DNA of 64,000 nucleotides, taken from the NCBI RefSeq assembly GCF_007679965.1, contig NZ_VEHL01000001.1, positions 868,001 to 932,000 of the forward strand. The letters run 5' to 3'. The notes under the pieces were generated by a model, which saw nothing but the letters and a program-made list of their open reading frames with translations, had not been told where the DNA came from and ran no database searches. Source of the DNA: Bordetella genomosp. 13. Lineage in GTDB: Bacteria; Pseudomonadota; Gammaproteobacteria; Burkholderiales; Burkholderiaceae_B. A program made the translations under genes and the position numbers. Shown here piece by piece: positions 1 to 8,605 of the stretch (positions are counted from its first letter, which is position 1; each line of letters begins with the position of its first letter).

Positions 1-1017
1 TGCCAGTACGACTGCCAGTACTGCGTCAACCGGCGGTCGAGCAACGTGCCGCGTGCGCGTTTCCAGCCCGCCGAGGTCGTCGACCTCACGCTGGACTTCT
101 ATCGCCGCAACTACATCGACGGGCTGTTCCTCAGCTCAGGCATCATCCGCAGCGCCGACTACACCATGGAGCAGTTGGTGCAGGTGGCGCGCACGCTGCG
201 CGAAGACCATCTGTTCCGCGGCTACATCCACCTGAAAACCATTCCCGACGCCGACCAGCGGCTGATCGACCTGGCCGGGCAGTATGCTGACCGGCTCAGC
301 GTCAACATCGAGCTGCCCACCGATGGCGGCCTGCTGAGGCTGGCGCCGGAGAAAAGCGTGCACACCATCAAGCGCGCCATGGGCACCATCCGCCTGGCGC
401 AAGAGGTGGCCCAGGAAGAGAAGCAGCCGCGCAAGCGCGCGCCGGCAGGGCAGAGCACGCAGATGATCGTCGGCGCCGACGAGGCCGACGACCGCACCAT
501 CCTGCAGACCTCGCAGACGCTGTATGGCGCGTACAAGCTCAAGCGCGTGTATTACTCGGCATTCAGTCCCATTCCCGACAGTCCTTCTTCGGTGCCCGCG
601 CAGGCGCCGCCGCTGCTGCGCGAGCATCGCCTGTACCAGGCCGACTTCCTCATGCGCGGCTACGGCTTCCAGGCCGAAGAACTGTTCCAGACCAAAGGTG
701 ACCTGCCCTTGGATATCGATCCCAAGCTGGCCTGGGCGCTGGCCAATCGCGCCGTGTTTCCCGTGGACCTGAACCGTGCACCCTTGCGCCTGATCGCGCG
801 GGTGCCGGGCATCGGCATGCGCAATGCGCAGCGGCTGGTCGAGCTGCGACGCCTGCGCGCCATCCGCTACCAGGACCTGATCCTGCTGCGTTGCGCGGTC
901 GACAAGGTCAAGCGCTTCATCGTGGCGCAAGACTACCGGCCCAGCCTGGCCGAGCCGCCGTCCGACCATCTGCGGCGCGCGCTGGCGCCGGCGCCGCAGC
1001 AGCTGTCTCTGCTATGA
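1..1017 (+). CDS. SplB-like radical SAM DNA modification/repair protein (5' partial)
   Basis: The gene is open from the first base, so its N-terminus lies outside the window. The visible part begins with CQYDCQYC, the CxxxCxxC motif that binds the [4Fe-4S] cluster of radical-SAM enzymes. The C-terminal quarter carries a helix-hairpin-helix stretch (LIARVPGIGMRNAQRLVEL) typical of non-specific DNA binding. That combination matches the putative DNA modification/repair radical-SAM family found next to UdgX genes. The stop overlaps the ATG of the next gene by 4 bp (ATGA), so the two are co-translated. The substrate is unknown; a lesion-repair role is inferred from the HhH element and the partner gene. 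Confidence 0.88.
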   Translation, partial: CQYDCQYCVNRRSSNVPRARFQPAEVVDLTLDFYRRNYIDGLFLSSGIIRSADYTMEQLVQVARTLREDHLFRGYIHLKTIPDADQRLIDLAGQYADRLSVNIELPTDGGLLRLAPEKSVHTIKRAMGTIRLAQEVAQEEKQPRKRAPAGQSTQMIVGADEADDRTILQTSQTLYGAYKLKRVYYSAFSPIPDSPSSVPAQAPPLLREHRLYQADFLMRGYGFQAEELFQTKGDLPLDIDPKLAWALANRAVFPVDLNRAPLRLIARVPGIGMRNAQRLVELRRLRAIRYQDLILLRCAVDKVKRFIVAQDYRPSLAEPPSDHLRRALAPAPQQLSLL

Positions 1018-2621
1018 CGACGGCATCGGCAACCCTGGTGGTGCAGGGCGGCTACGCGGACTGGCGCAAGCAGGCCCTGCGCGCGCTGGCGGCGGGCTGG
1101 CCGCCCGAGGCCGTCACGTGGGTCGAGCGGGCGCGGTCCGCGGGGGCCGAGCAGATGGGGCTGGATTATGCGGCGGAGGCAGGGGCGGCAGCCGGCGCTG
1201 CGGCAGCCGGTGCTGCGGCAGCCGATGCTGCGGCAGCCGGCGCTGCGGCGGCCGCGGCATCGGCTTCCTGTGATGCGCTATCCGAATCCTCCGCGCAATA
1301 CGGCGCCCTGCCGCAGGTCCGTGTCTCCAGTGACCTGGCGCAGCTGCTGCGCGATGCGGCGCTGTACCGCTCGCCGCGACGCTGGGCCTTCCTGTACCGC
1401 GTGCTGTGGCGCTGGCAGCAGGGCGACCGTGCCGTGGCGTCGCCCGCCGACGAGGACGGCGCGCAACTCAATCTCATGTCCAAGGCCGTGCGGCGCGCGC
1501 AGCACGACATGATCGCCTACGTGCGCTTCCATCGCCACGAGGGCGCGGCCATGCCGGAATACCTGTCGTGGTACGAGCCCGATCACGACGTGCTGGCCTA
1601 CGCCGCCGAGCACTTCGCGCGGCGCATGGGGAAATCGTCGTGGTGCATCGGCACGCCGCAGGGCGCGGCGCTGTGGGACGGCCATGCGCTGCACCTGACC
1701 GACACGCCGCCCGATGCCGCGGCAATGCGCGCGGGCGCGCAGCAGGACCAGGTCGAACCGCTGTGGCTGGTCTACTACAAGAGCATCTTCAATCCCGCGC
1801 GCCTGAATGAAACGGCCTTGCAGCAACGCATGCCCGTGCGTTTCTGGAAGGGCCTGCCCGAAGGTCCGCTGATCCCCGGCATGATCGCCGAGGCCCGCAA
1901 CGGCGCGCGCCGCGTGGGGCAGACGGGCACGGTGGGCGACATGCGAGGCAAGCAGATCGCCATCGAAGCCGAGGCGGCGCAGCCCGTGCGCGCGGCGCCG
2001 ACCACGCTGGACCAGTGCCGCCGCTGCGAGCTGTGGCGCCATGCCACGCAGCCGGTGGCGGGCGAGGGGCCCGACACCGCGCGCCTGATGGTGATCGGCG
2101 AACAGCCTGGCGACCAGGAAGACCTGGCGGGCCGCGCTTTCGTCGGCCCCGCCGGGCAGGTGCTGGACGACGCCTTGCGGCGCGCCGGCGTGCCGCGCGA
2201 CGGCCTGTTCCTGACCAACGCGGTGAAGCATTTCAAGTGGACCGCGCGCGGCAAGCGGCGCATGCACAAGACGCCCGCCCAGCGCGAGGTCGAAGCCTGT
2301 TCGCATTGGCTGCATCAAGAGCTGGGCCGCGTACAGCCGTCCGTCATCGTCACGCTGGGCGCCACGGCATTGGGCGCGGTGCTGGGCCGCAAGGCTTCCC
2401 TGCAGCAGTACCTGGGCAAGCCCGTGCGGGTGGGCGATGCGTGGTTGCTGGCCACGTGGCATCCCTCGTATGCGCTGCGGGTCGATGGCGAGGGCTCGCG
2501 AGAGGACGTCGTACGGGACATCGGCGACACGCTGGCGCAGGGGTGGCGGCTGGCCGATGCGGATGCGCCGGGGACGCCGGACGCTGGTGGCACGGCCGAT
2601 GCGGCATTGGCCATGGGCTGA
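1014..2621 (+). CDS. DUF4130 + UdgX-type uracil-DNA glycosylase fusion
   Basis: A 535-residue fusion. The N-terminal half is the DUF4130-type domain that accompanies these radical-SAM genes. The C-terminal part is a uracil-DNA glycosylase-superfamily domain: a Cys pair at 335/338, GEQPGDQ from 362, NAVKHF, and a late TWHPSYALR motif. KRRMH at 414-418 is the UdgX hallmark; in characterised UdgX the His attacks the deoxyribose after uracil removal and leaves the protein covalently bound to DNA. H418 is the equivalent residue here. An alanine-rich low-complexity segment (about residues 58-82), encoded by a 15-bp tandem repeat, interrupts the N-terminal half. The start is the ATG overlapping the upstream stop; the longer frame from 891 lies inside the upstream gene. 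Confidence 0.88.
   Translation: MTTASATLVVQGGYADWRKQALRALAAGWPPEAVTWVERARSAGAEQMGLDYAAEAGAAAGAAAAGAAAADAAAAGAAAAAASASCDALSESSAQYGALPQVRVSSDLAQLLRDAALYRSPRRWAFLYRVLWRWQQGDRAVASPADEDGAQLNLMSKAVRRAQHDMIAYVRFHRHEGAAMPEYLSWYEPDHDVLAYAAEHFARRMGKSSWCIGTPQGAALWDGHALHLTDTPPDAAAMRAGAQQDQVEPLWLVYYKSIFNPARLNETALQQRMPVRFWKGLPEGPLIPGMIAEARNGARRVGQTGTVGDMRGKQIAIEAEAAQPVRAAPTTLDQCRRCELWRHATQPVAGEGPDTARLMVIGEQPGDQEDLAGRAFVGPAGQVLDDALRRAGVPRDGLFLTNAVKHFKWTARGKRRMHKTPAQREVEACSHWLHQELGRVQPSVIVTLGATALGAVLGRKASLQQYLGKPVRVGDAWLLATWHPSYALRVDGEGSREDVVRDIGDTLAQGWRLADADAPGTPDAGGTADAALAMG
1185..1244 (+). repeat. 15-bp in-frame tandem repeat (4 copies plus a partial)
   Basis: Four consecutive 15-bp units of the form GCGGCAGCCGGYGCT, with single-base differences, followed by a degenerate partial copy to about 1258. 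Each unit encodes Ala-Ala-Ala-Gly/Asp-Ala, so copy-number change would lengthen or shorten an Ala-rich stretch of the UdgX fusion without a frameshift. Confidence 0.85.
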
Positions 2622-2632
2622 TGCGACCGTGC

Positions 2633-3511
2633 CTAGTCGCTGATCTGCGCGTGCTTTTCCCGCGCGGCGTCGTGCAGGTGGGTGCGCATCATCCTCGACG
2701 CGGCTTCCAGCTTGTTCGCCAGCAGTAGGTCGATCAGCGCCAGGTGCTCGCGGCAGCGGCGCAGCGACTGCTTGCGGTCCACCGCCTTGCGGTATTCCAT
2801 CAGACGGCGGATGCGGTTGATGCGCCGCAATGAATCCAGGATGAACGTGTTGCCCGAACATGCCGCGATGGTCTCGTGCAGGCGCGTGTTGGCGTCGAAG
2901 ATCTGCGCGGGCGACACCGTGTCGATGCCGCCCTTGATCAATGCCGCCTGCTCTTGCCGGCATTGCTTCAGGCCCGCCACGTCCACCTTGAAATCCGGCT
3001 CGAGTATCGACGCCGGTTCGACCAGGATGCGATAGCGGTAGCTCTGTGCATAGGCCACGGACGAGGTCATGGCCTCGGTGAACGCCCAGCCGTGGCCTGG
3101 CAGCCGCTCCATCCAGCCCTCGTTGGAAATACGCCGCAGGATATCCGCCAACTGGCTGCGCGTGACGTCGTAGCGGCGCATCAACTCGTTTTCGGACACG
3201 CGGTCGGGCAGCTCGCCGTCCAGGCGTTCCTGTGCGATGCGCAGGTAGATGGCCTCGTCCAGGGACGGCGCCGCCACTTGCTCGGGTTGTGCCCGCAGCG
3301 CGCCTGCTCCCACCACGAAACCGCCTTCGGGATGCGGGTCGATCAAGGCCTGGTCGGCCAGTTGGCGCAGCGCCGTGCGCACCGGCGAACGCGACACGCG
3401 CAGCACCTCGGCCAGGCCGCGTTCGGACAGGCGCGTGCCGACCGGCATGGCCTGGGTATTGATGCGCTGGAGGATGTCCGCCGCGAGCTGGGATTGCAGG
3501 GTCTGGGGCAT
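2633..3511 (-). CDS. GntR-family regulator with two winged-helix domains and an FCD-like C-terminus
   Basis: A 292-residue transcriptional regulator divergent from the catabolic operon that starts at 3645, so probably its local regulator. Residues ~5-70 form a GntR winged helix (ERGLAEVLRVSRSPVRTALRQ). A second helix-turn-helix follows at ~85-150 (SENELMRRYDVTRSQLADIL, then a glycine-rich wing). The C-terminal ~140 residues look like an all-helical FCD ligand-binding domain (DANTRLHETIAACSGN). Ordinary FCD regulators are about 220-250 residues with one winged helix; the extra length here is the second one. The ligand is unknown. It ends 11 bp from the convergent UdgX gene. Confidence 0.85.
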   Translation of the reverse strand: MPQTLQSQLAADILQRINTQAMPVGTRLSERGLAEVLRVSRSPVRTALRQLADQALIDPHPEGGFVVGAGALRAQPEQVAAPSLDEAIYLRIAQERLDGELPDRVSENELMRRYDVTRSQLADILRRISNEGWMERLPGHGWAFTEAMTSSVAYAQSYRYRILVEPASILEPDFKVDVAGLKQCRQEQAALIKGGIDTVSPAQIFDANTRLHETIAACSGNTFILDSLRRINRIRRLMEYRKAVDRKQSLRRCREHLALIDLLLANKLEAASRMMRTHLHDAAREKHAQISD

Positions 3512-3644
3512 GCGCCGAGGGAGAAGAGGAAGCTTTCGTATGGTATCGCAGGGCTCGCCTCGGGTTGACCCGAGGCTTGCGCGGCCGCCGATTTAAATGG
3601 TACTTTGAATTAACAAAAAACCACAAGGCGATTTTACGGCAATC
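3512..3644. promoter_or_regulatory. Divergent promoter/operator region between the GntR gene and the catabolic operon
   Basis: A 133-bp gap between divergent starts. Bases ~3590-3640 are strikingly AT-rich for this genome (TTTAAATGG, then TTGAATTAACAAAAAA). The short element ATGGTA occurs at 3540 and 3596, possibly part of a regulator site. I cannot fix -35/-10 boxes with confidence. Confidence 0.4.
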
Positions 3645-4481
3645 ATGCTCACCCTCGATCCGACGCTTCCGGAGTACGCGTGCGACTGCCATGTCCACGT
3701 GTTCAGCCCTGGGCGGTTTCCCTATGCGCCGCGGCGTGCCTACACGCCGCCCGCCGCGGAAACGGCGGGCCTGCTGGCCCTGCATCGCGGCCTGGGCATC
3801 GGCCGCGCCGTGTTGGTGCAGCCCAGCTGCTATGGCAACGACAACCGCGGGCTGTGCGCGGCGCTGGCCGAGTACGGTCGGGACCGGGCACGCGGCGTGG
3901 CGGCGCTCGATGCGGACGCCGCCACCGACGAAACCCTGCGGCGCCTGCATGCGGACGGCGTGCGCGGCCTGCGGCTGAACTTCCACGTGCAGGGCGCGGA
4001 GCACGCCGAAGCGCAATGCCGTGCGGCGGCCGCGCGCCTGCGCGGCCTGGGCTGGCATCTGCAACTGCACGTCGACGCCGCCATGCTGCGGCGCCTGGCG
4101 CCGACGCTCGCGGACCTTCCCTTGACCGTGGTGCTGGACCACTACGCGGGCGGCGCGGCATCGGCCGACACGTTGGCGCAGCTGGCCTTGCATGGCCACG
4201 TATGGGTGAAGCTGTCCGCGCCGTATCGGGTCAGCGAGACCTTCGACGAACTGCTGCCGCTGTTGGGCCTGCTGCGGACCTGCGCGGCGGACCGCCTGGT
4301 GTGGGCGTCGGACTGGCCGCACACCGGCGGCAGTGGCGGCCAAGGCCGGTCGCCGGACGCCATCGAACCTTTCCGTCAGGTGGACGTGGCGGCCGGCCTG
4401 CGTGCGTTGCGCGGCGCCCTGGGCGACACCGTCTTCCAGGCTGTGATGGCCGACAACCCCGCGCGCCTGTACGGCTTCTGA
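3645..4481 (+). CDS. Amidohydrolase-family metal-dependent hydrolase
   Basis: A 278-residue TIM-barrel hydrolase of the amidohydrolase_2 group, the group of 2-pyrone-4,6-dicarboxylate lactonase and related decarboxylases/lactonases. The metal-binding HxH is at H16/H18 (CDCHVHVF), and the C-terminal ASDWPHT motif supplies the conserved Asp223 and His226. No signal peptide, so cytoplasmic. It is the first gene of the operon with an aldehyde dehydrogenase, cupin, dehydrogenase and Bug receptor; a lactone- or ring-opening step early in degradation of an organic acid is inferred. The exact substrate cannot be read from the sequence. Confidence 0.85.
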   Translation: MLTLDPTLPEYACDCHVHVFSPGRFPYAPRRAYTPPAAETAGLLALHRGLGIGRAVLVQPSCYGNDNRGLCAALAEYGRDRARGVAALDADAATDETLRRLHADGVRGLRLNFHVQGAEHAEAQCRAAAARLRGLGWHLQLHVDAAMLRRLAPTLADLPLTVVLDHYAGGAASADTLAQLALHGHVWVKLSAPYRVSETFDELLPLLGLLRTCAADRLVWASDWPHTGGSGGQGRSPDAIEPFRQVDVAAGLRALRGALGDTVFQAVMADNPARLYGF

Positions 4482-4504
4482 TTTTTCTTTCATCGAGAAC
4501 CCGC

Positions 4505-5875
4505 ATGATCCGATCCATCAATCCGGCGACCGGCCTTCCGATCGCCTCCTACGACAACCACCGCCCGGAGCAAATCGAGCTGATCCTTGCCGACGCGCAC
4601 CGCGCTCAGGCGGCCTGGGCGCGGCAGGACGTGGCCGTGCGGTCCGCGCTGCTGCGCAAGGTGGCGGCGGCCCTGCGCGCCCACCGCGCCGAGTTCGCGC
4701 TGCTGATCACCACCGAGATGGGCAAGCCCATCGCCGAGGCCGAGGCCGAGATCGAGAAGTCGGCGGCGACCTGCGAGTTCTATGCCGACGCGGCGCCGTG
4801 CTTCCTGGCGGACCAGCCCGTGGCCAGCAATGCGTCCGACAGCCGCGTCGTGTTCGATCCGCTGGGTGTGGTGCTGGCCGTGATGCCCTGGAACTACCCT
4901 TTCTGGCAATTCGTGCGCTTTGCCGCGCCGGCGCTGGCGGCGGGCAATGCCGCGCTGCTGAAGCATGCCAACAACGTGCCCGGCTGCGCGCTGGCGCTGG
5001 AGCGCGTGTTCCGCGCCGCGGGCACGCCCGAGGGTCTGGTGCGCACGCTGCTGATCGACGCGGCCGAGGTGGCCGGCGTGCTGGCCGATGCACGCGTGGC
5101 CGCCGTCACGCTGACGGGCTCCACCGCCGTGGGCAAGCTGGTGGCCGCGCAGGCGGGCAGCCTGCTGAAGAAGCAGGTGCTGGAGCTGGGCGGGTCCGAT
5201 CCCTTCATCGTGCTGGCGGACGCCGACGTCGAGCTTGCCGCTAGGACCGCCGTGAAGGCGCGCTTTTCCAACACGGGGCAGAGCTGCATCTCGTCCAAGC
5301 GCTTCATCGTGCAGGAGGCCGTGGCAGAGCGGTTCGTGGCCGCGTTCGCGCGGCAGGTGCGCGAGCTGCGCGTCGGCGACCCACTGGACCGTGCCACGCA
5401 GATCGGTCCCCTGGCCCGCGAGAGCCTGCGCGCCGACATCGATTCGCAGGTGCGACGCACGGTCGAGGCCGGCGCGACGCTGCTGACCGGCGGCAAGGCG
5501 GTGGACGGCCCGGGCTATTTCTACGAGCCCACCGTGCTGGACCACGTGACGCCCGAGATGGCGGCTGCCGTGGAGGAAACCTTCGGCCCCGCCGCGGCCG
5601 TGATCCGCGTGGCCGACGAGGACGAGGCGCTCGCGGTGGCCAACGCCACCGAGTTCGGCCTGGGCGCGGCGCTGTGGAGCGGCGACCTGCCGCGCGCTCA
5701 ACGCCTGGCGCGGCGCATCGAAGCCGGCGCGGTGTTCGTCAACGGCCTGGTGGCGTCCGACGCGCGCCTGCCGTTCGGCGGCATCAAGCAGTCGGGCTAT
5801 GGCCGCGAACTGGGCGAGTTCGGCATCCGCGAGTTCACCAACATCAAGACCCTCTGGGTCGGCCCGGCGCGCTGA
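4505..5875 (+). CDS. NAD(P)-dependent aldehyde dehydrogenase (succinate-semialdehyde dehydrogenase-like)
   Basis: 456 residues, the usual length of the ALDH superfamily. The catalytic Cys is C261 in NTGQSCISSKRF and the general base is E227 in LELGGSDPF, 34 residues apart as expected. MPWNYPFWQ is the cofactor/aldehyde-site motif seen in succinate-semialdehyde dehydrogenases such as GabD/Sad. It should oxidise a semialdehyde or short aldehyde to the acid. It starts 23 bp after the amidohydrolase and belongs to the same operon; the upstream in-frame extension is only read-through of the neighbour's other frame. Confidence 0.9.
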   Translation: MIRSINPATGLPIASYDNHRPEQIELILADAHRAQAAWARQDVAVRSALLRKVAAALRAHRAEFALLITTEMGKPIAEAEAEIEKSAATCEFYADAAPCFLADQPVASNASDSRVVFDPLGVVLAVMPWNYPFWQFVRFAAPALAAGNAALLKHANNVPGCALALERVFRAAGTPEGLVRTLLIDAAEVAGVLADARVAAVTLTGSTAVGKLVAAQAGSLLKKQVLELGGSDPFIVLADADVELAARTAVKARFSNTGQSCISSKRFIVQEAVAERFVAAFARQVRELRVGDPLDRATQIGPLARESLRADIDSQVRRTVEAGATLLTGGKAVDGPGYFYEPTVLDHVTPEMAAAVEETFGPAAAVIRVADEDEALAVANATEFGLGAALWSGDLPRAQRLARRIEAGAVFVNGLVASDARLPFGGIKQSGYGRELGEFGIREFTNIKTLWVGPAR

Positions 5876-5902
5876 GCGCGGGCGTTTCAAAGGAGAGACC
5901 CC

Positions 5903-6316
5903 ATGATCAAGACCCCATCCGACGCGGTGCTGATTCAGCCCGAAACCGTTAAGAAGCACGACCGTGGCGGCGGCGCGAGCACCACGCCGCTGGTGACGCG
6001 CGGCGTGGGCGCCACCGCGTTCATCACGGGCTACACCGAGTTCCAGGGCGGCGCGCAGATTCCCTTCCATCATCACAACTGCGAGGAAAGTGTGATGCTG
6101 GTCGAGGGCAACGCCATCTTCGACATCGACGGCGAAGAATTCCCGGTGAAGCCGCAGGACGTGACTTTCATCCCGCCCAACGTGCCGCATCGCTTCCGCA
6201 ACGCCTCGACCACCGAGCCCATGAAGATCCTGTGGATCTACGGCTCGCAGGACGCCACCCGCACGCTGGTCGACAGCGGCGAAACCCGGCCGGTCGCGGC
6301 CGAGCACGCCAACTGA
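5903..6316 (+). CDS. Small cupin-domain protein
   Basis: A 137-residue single-domain cupin. The metal-binding HHHNCEE motif, followed by the DGEEF turn and IPPNVPHRFRN, gives the two conserved cupin motifs. A good ribosome-binding site (AAGGAGAGA) precedes the ATG. Such stand-alone cupins are metal-dependent isomerases or dioxygenases, or sugar/acid-binding proteins. Its position between two dehydrogenases suggests it acts on an intermediate of this pathway. Specific activity unknown. Confidence 0.85.
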   Translation: MIKTPSDAVLIQPETVKKHDRGGGASTTPLVTRGVGATAFITGYTEFQGGAQIPFHHHNCEESVMLVEGNAIFDIDGEEFPVKPQDVTFIPPNVPHRFRNASTTEPMKILWIYGSQDATRTLVDSGETRPVAAEHAN

Positions 6317-6335
6317 TTCTTTCAGGATTTCTCCC

Positions 6336-7400
6336 ATGAAATTTCTCGTTCTACCCGGTGACGGCATCGGCCCGGAAATCGGCCAGGCGGCCGTGCACGT
6401 GCTGCGGGCGGCCAACGCGCGCCATGGCCTGGCGCTGGACTTCGACTATCAGGACGTGGGCTTCGCCAGCCTGGAAAAGCACGGCACCACGCTGCGCGAA
6501 GAGGTACTGCAGGGCGCGCGCGCCTACGACGGCATCATCCTGGGCACGCAGTCGCACGCCGACTATCCGGCGCCCGGGCAGGGGGGGCGCAACATCTCGG
6601 GCGCGTTCCGCGTGGGCCTGGACCTGTACGCCAACGTGCGTCCGGCGCGCACGCGCCCCGGCATTCCGAGCAACATGCGCGAGGGCCGCACCATGGACCT
6701 GGTCATCATGCGCGAGGCCACCGAGGGCTTCTATCCCGATCGCAACATGAGCCGCGGCTGGGGCGAGATGATGCCGTCGCCGGACATGGCGCTGTCGGTG
6801 CGCAGGATCACGCGGCATTGCAGCGAGCGCATCGCGCGGCGCGCCTTCGAGCTGGCCGCCAAGCGCCGCGGAAAAGTGACCGCCATCCACAAGGCCAACA
6901 GCTTCCACATGACCGACGGCCTGTTCCTGGAGTGCGTGCGCAAGGTGGCCGCGGAGTTTCCGGGCGTCGCCCTGGACGACCTGCTGGTCGATGCGTCCAC
7001 CGCCCATCTGGTGCGCCAGCCCGAGCGCTTCGACGTGCTGGTGGCCGAGAACTTCTACGGCGATATTCTTTCCGACCTGGCCAGCGAATTGTCGGGCAGC
7101 CTGGGGCTGGCGGGCTCCATCATGGCGGGCGACGACCTGTGCTGCGCGCAGGCGCAGCATGGCTCCGCACCCGACATCCAGGGCCAGGACAAGGCCAATC
7201 CGACCTCCATGATCCTGTCGGTGGCGATGCTGCTGGAGTGGCTGGGCGAGCGCCGGGGGCTGGACGCGTTCACGCGGGCGGGCCGCGCCATCCACACCGC
7301 GGTCGACCAGGTGCTGGACAACCCCGCCACGCGCACGCCGGACATCGGCGGGCGCATCGGCACCCAGGCTTTCGGCGGGGAAGTCGCGCGTCTTCTGTAG
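6336..7400 (+). CDS. Isocitrate/isopropylmalate dehydrogenase-family enzyme
   Basis: 354 residues, the standard size of NAD-dependent beta-decarboxylating dehydrogenases (isopropylmalate, tartrate/malate, homoisocitrate). Visible landmarks are the N-terminal LPGDGIGPE, an Arg-rich substrate region (DLYANVRPARTRPG), a Lys/Asn segment (HKANSFHMTDG) and the metal-binding NFYGDILSDLASEL. The family oxidises a 2-hydroxyacid with decarboxylation. A catabolic rather than leucine-biosynthetic role is inferred, because no leuCD genes are nearby and it sits with an amidohydrolase, ALDH and Bug receptor. Confidence 0.88.
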   Translation: MKFLVLPGDGIGPEIGQAAVHVLRAANARHGLALDFDYQDVGFASLEKHGTTLREEVLQGARAYDGIILGTQSHADYPAPGQGGRNISGAFRVGLDLYANVRPARTRPGIPSNMREGRTMDLVIMREATEGFYPDRNMSRGWGEMMPSPDMALSVRRITRHCSERIARRAFELAAKRRGKVTAIHKANSFHMTDGLFLECVRKVAAEFPGVALDDLLVDASTAHLVRQPERFDVLVAENFYGDILSDLASELSGSLGLAGSIMAGDDLCCAQAQHGSAPDIQGQDKANPTSMILSVAMLLEWLGERRGLDAFTRAGRAIHTAVDQVLDNPATRTPDIGGRIGTQAFGGEVARLL

Positions 7401-7470
7401 TCTTTTTCCCATCTTCAGGCGGCAGGGCGGCCGTCAGAGCCACCCGCCGTCCCTCTTCGAGGAGACCTCC

Positions 7471-8484
7471 ATGATTTCCATATTTCGTGGCGCGGCGGCG
7501 AGTACTGCGGCGAGTGCGGCAGCCGGCGCGGCAGTGGCCGCCGCGTTGGGCCTGGCCGCGCCCGCGCTGGCCGGCAACGGTCCGTCCGGGTATCCCGCCC
7601 GGCCGGTCACCCTGGTGGTGCCCTTCGCGCCGGGCGGCGGCAGCGACAACATCGCCCGCTACATCGCCTCGCGCCTGGACGCCCGCATCGGCGGCACCGT
7701 CATCATCGAAAACCGCCCGGGGGCGGGAACCAACATCGGCAACGAGTACGTGTCGCGCGCCAAGCCCGACGGCTACACATTGCTGTTCGGCCAGGTGACG
7801 CTGTCCATCAATCCCTACGTGTATCCCACGCTGCGCTACGACACGGCCAAGGACTTCACGCCGATCGCGCAGATCGCCAGTTCGCCGACGGTGCTGCTGG
7901 TCAACCCGGCCACGGGCATCCAGGACGTGCAGGGGTTCGTGGCCTATGCGAAAGCGCATCCGGGGCAGACCAACTACGGATCGGGCGGCACGGGCACGTC
8001 GGTGCACCTGGCGGGCCATCTGTTCGGCTCGATCGCTAAGGTGGACCTGTCCCACGTGCCCTACAAGGGCAGCGGCCCCGCCATGGTGGACCTGATGGGC
8101 GGCCGCATCCAGGCCATGTTCGACACGGCGCCGTCGGCGCTGCCGCAGGTGGCGGGCGGCAAGGTGCGCGCGCTGGCGGTCAGCGGGCCGCGGCGGCTCC
8201 AGGGCTTGCCCGGCGTGCCCACGTTCGCCGAAGCGGGCTTTGGCTCGTTCGATGCGCCCGTCTGGTATGGGCTGATGGCGCCGGCCGGCGTGCCGCAGCC
8301 GGTGGTGGAATACCTGAACGCGCAGGTAAACCAGATCCTGGACGAGCCCGAGACCCGCCAGCGACTGGCCCAGCTGGGTTCGGTGCCGGTGCAAGGCAGT
8401 CCGCAGGCCTTCGGCGCCTTCATCGCGAAGGAGTCGGCGCGCTGGAAGGCGGTGGTGCAGAGCGCCGGGGTGAGGGTCGACTGA
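7471..8484 (+). CDS. Bug/TctC-family periplasmic solute-binding protein
   Basis: 337 residues with an N-terminal export signal (Ala-rich hydrophobic stretch ending near ALAGN) and the Bug-fold hallmarks: YPARPVTLVVPFAPGGGSDNIAR, a GAGTNIGNEYV loop, and HVPYKGSGPAM before the hinge. Bug proteins bind carboxylates, amides or similar small ligands for tripartite tricarboxylate transporters or for sensing. A strong ribosome-binding site (GAGGAGA) lies upstream. It closes the catabolic operon and probably captures that pathway's substrate. No TctA/TctB membrane genes are adjacent. Confidence 0.92.
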   Translation: MISIFRGAAASTAASAAAGAAVAAALGLAAPALAGNGPSGYPARPVTLVVPFAPGGGSDNIARYIASRLDARIGGTVIIENRPGAGTNIGNEYVSRAKPDGYTLLFGQVTLSINPYVYPTLRYDTAKDFTPIAQIASSPTVLLVNPATGIQDVQGFVAYAKAHPGQTNYGSGGTGTSVHLAGHLFGSIAKVDLSHVPYKGSGPAMVDLMGGRIQAMFDTAPSALPQVAGGKVRALAVSGPRRLQGLPGVPTFAEAGFGSFDAPVWYGLMAPAGVPQPVVEYLNAQVNQILDEPETRQRLAQLGSVPVQGSPQAFGAFIAKESARWKAVVQSAGVRVD

Positions 8485-8605
8485 GACGCCCCTTGCTCGC
8501 GGTTTCCGGACAGGCCGGCCCGGGCGCGCGCTTGGTCGGTGGTGGGCATGTGGCTTGCTGAAGCGTGCGGTCACTAACCCCCCCCGACCCGAGGAACAGG
8601 CCACG

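Noticed and set aside
1278..4493. A 1071-codon open frame on the minus strand across three genes
   Set aside because: It runs antisense through the UdgX, GntR and amidohydrolase genes. Such long antisense frames arise from high GC in third positions; the translation has the Arg/His/Gln-rich look of a shadow.
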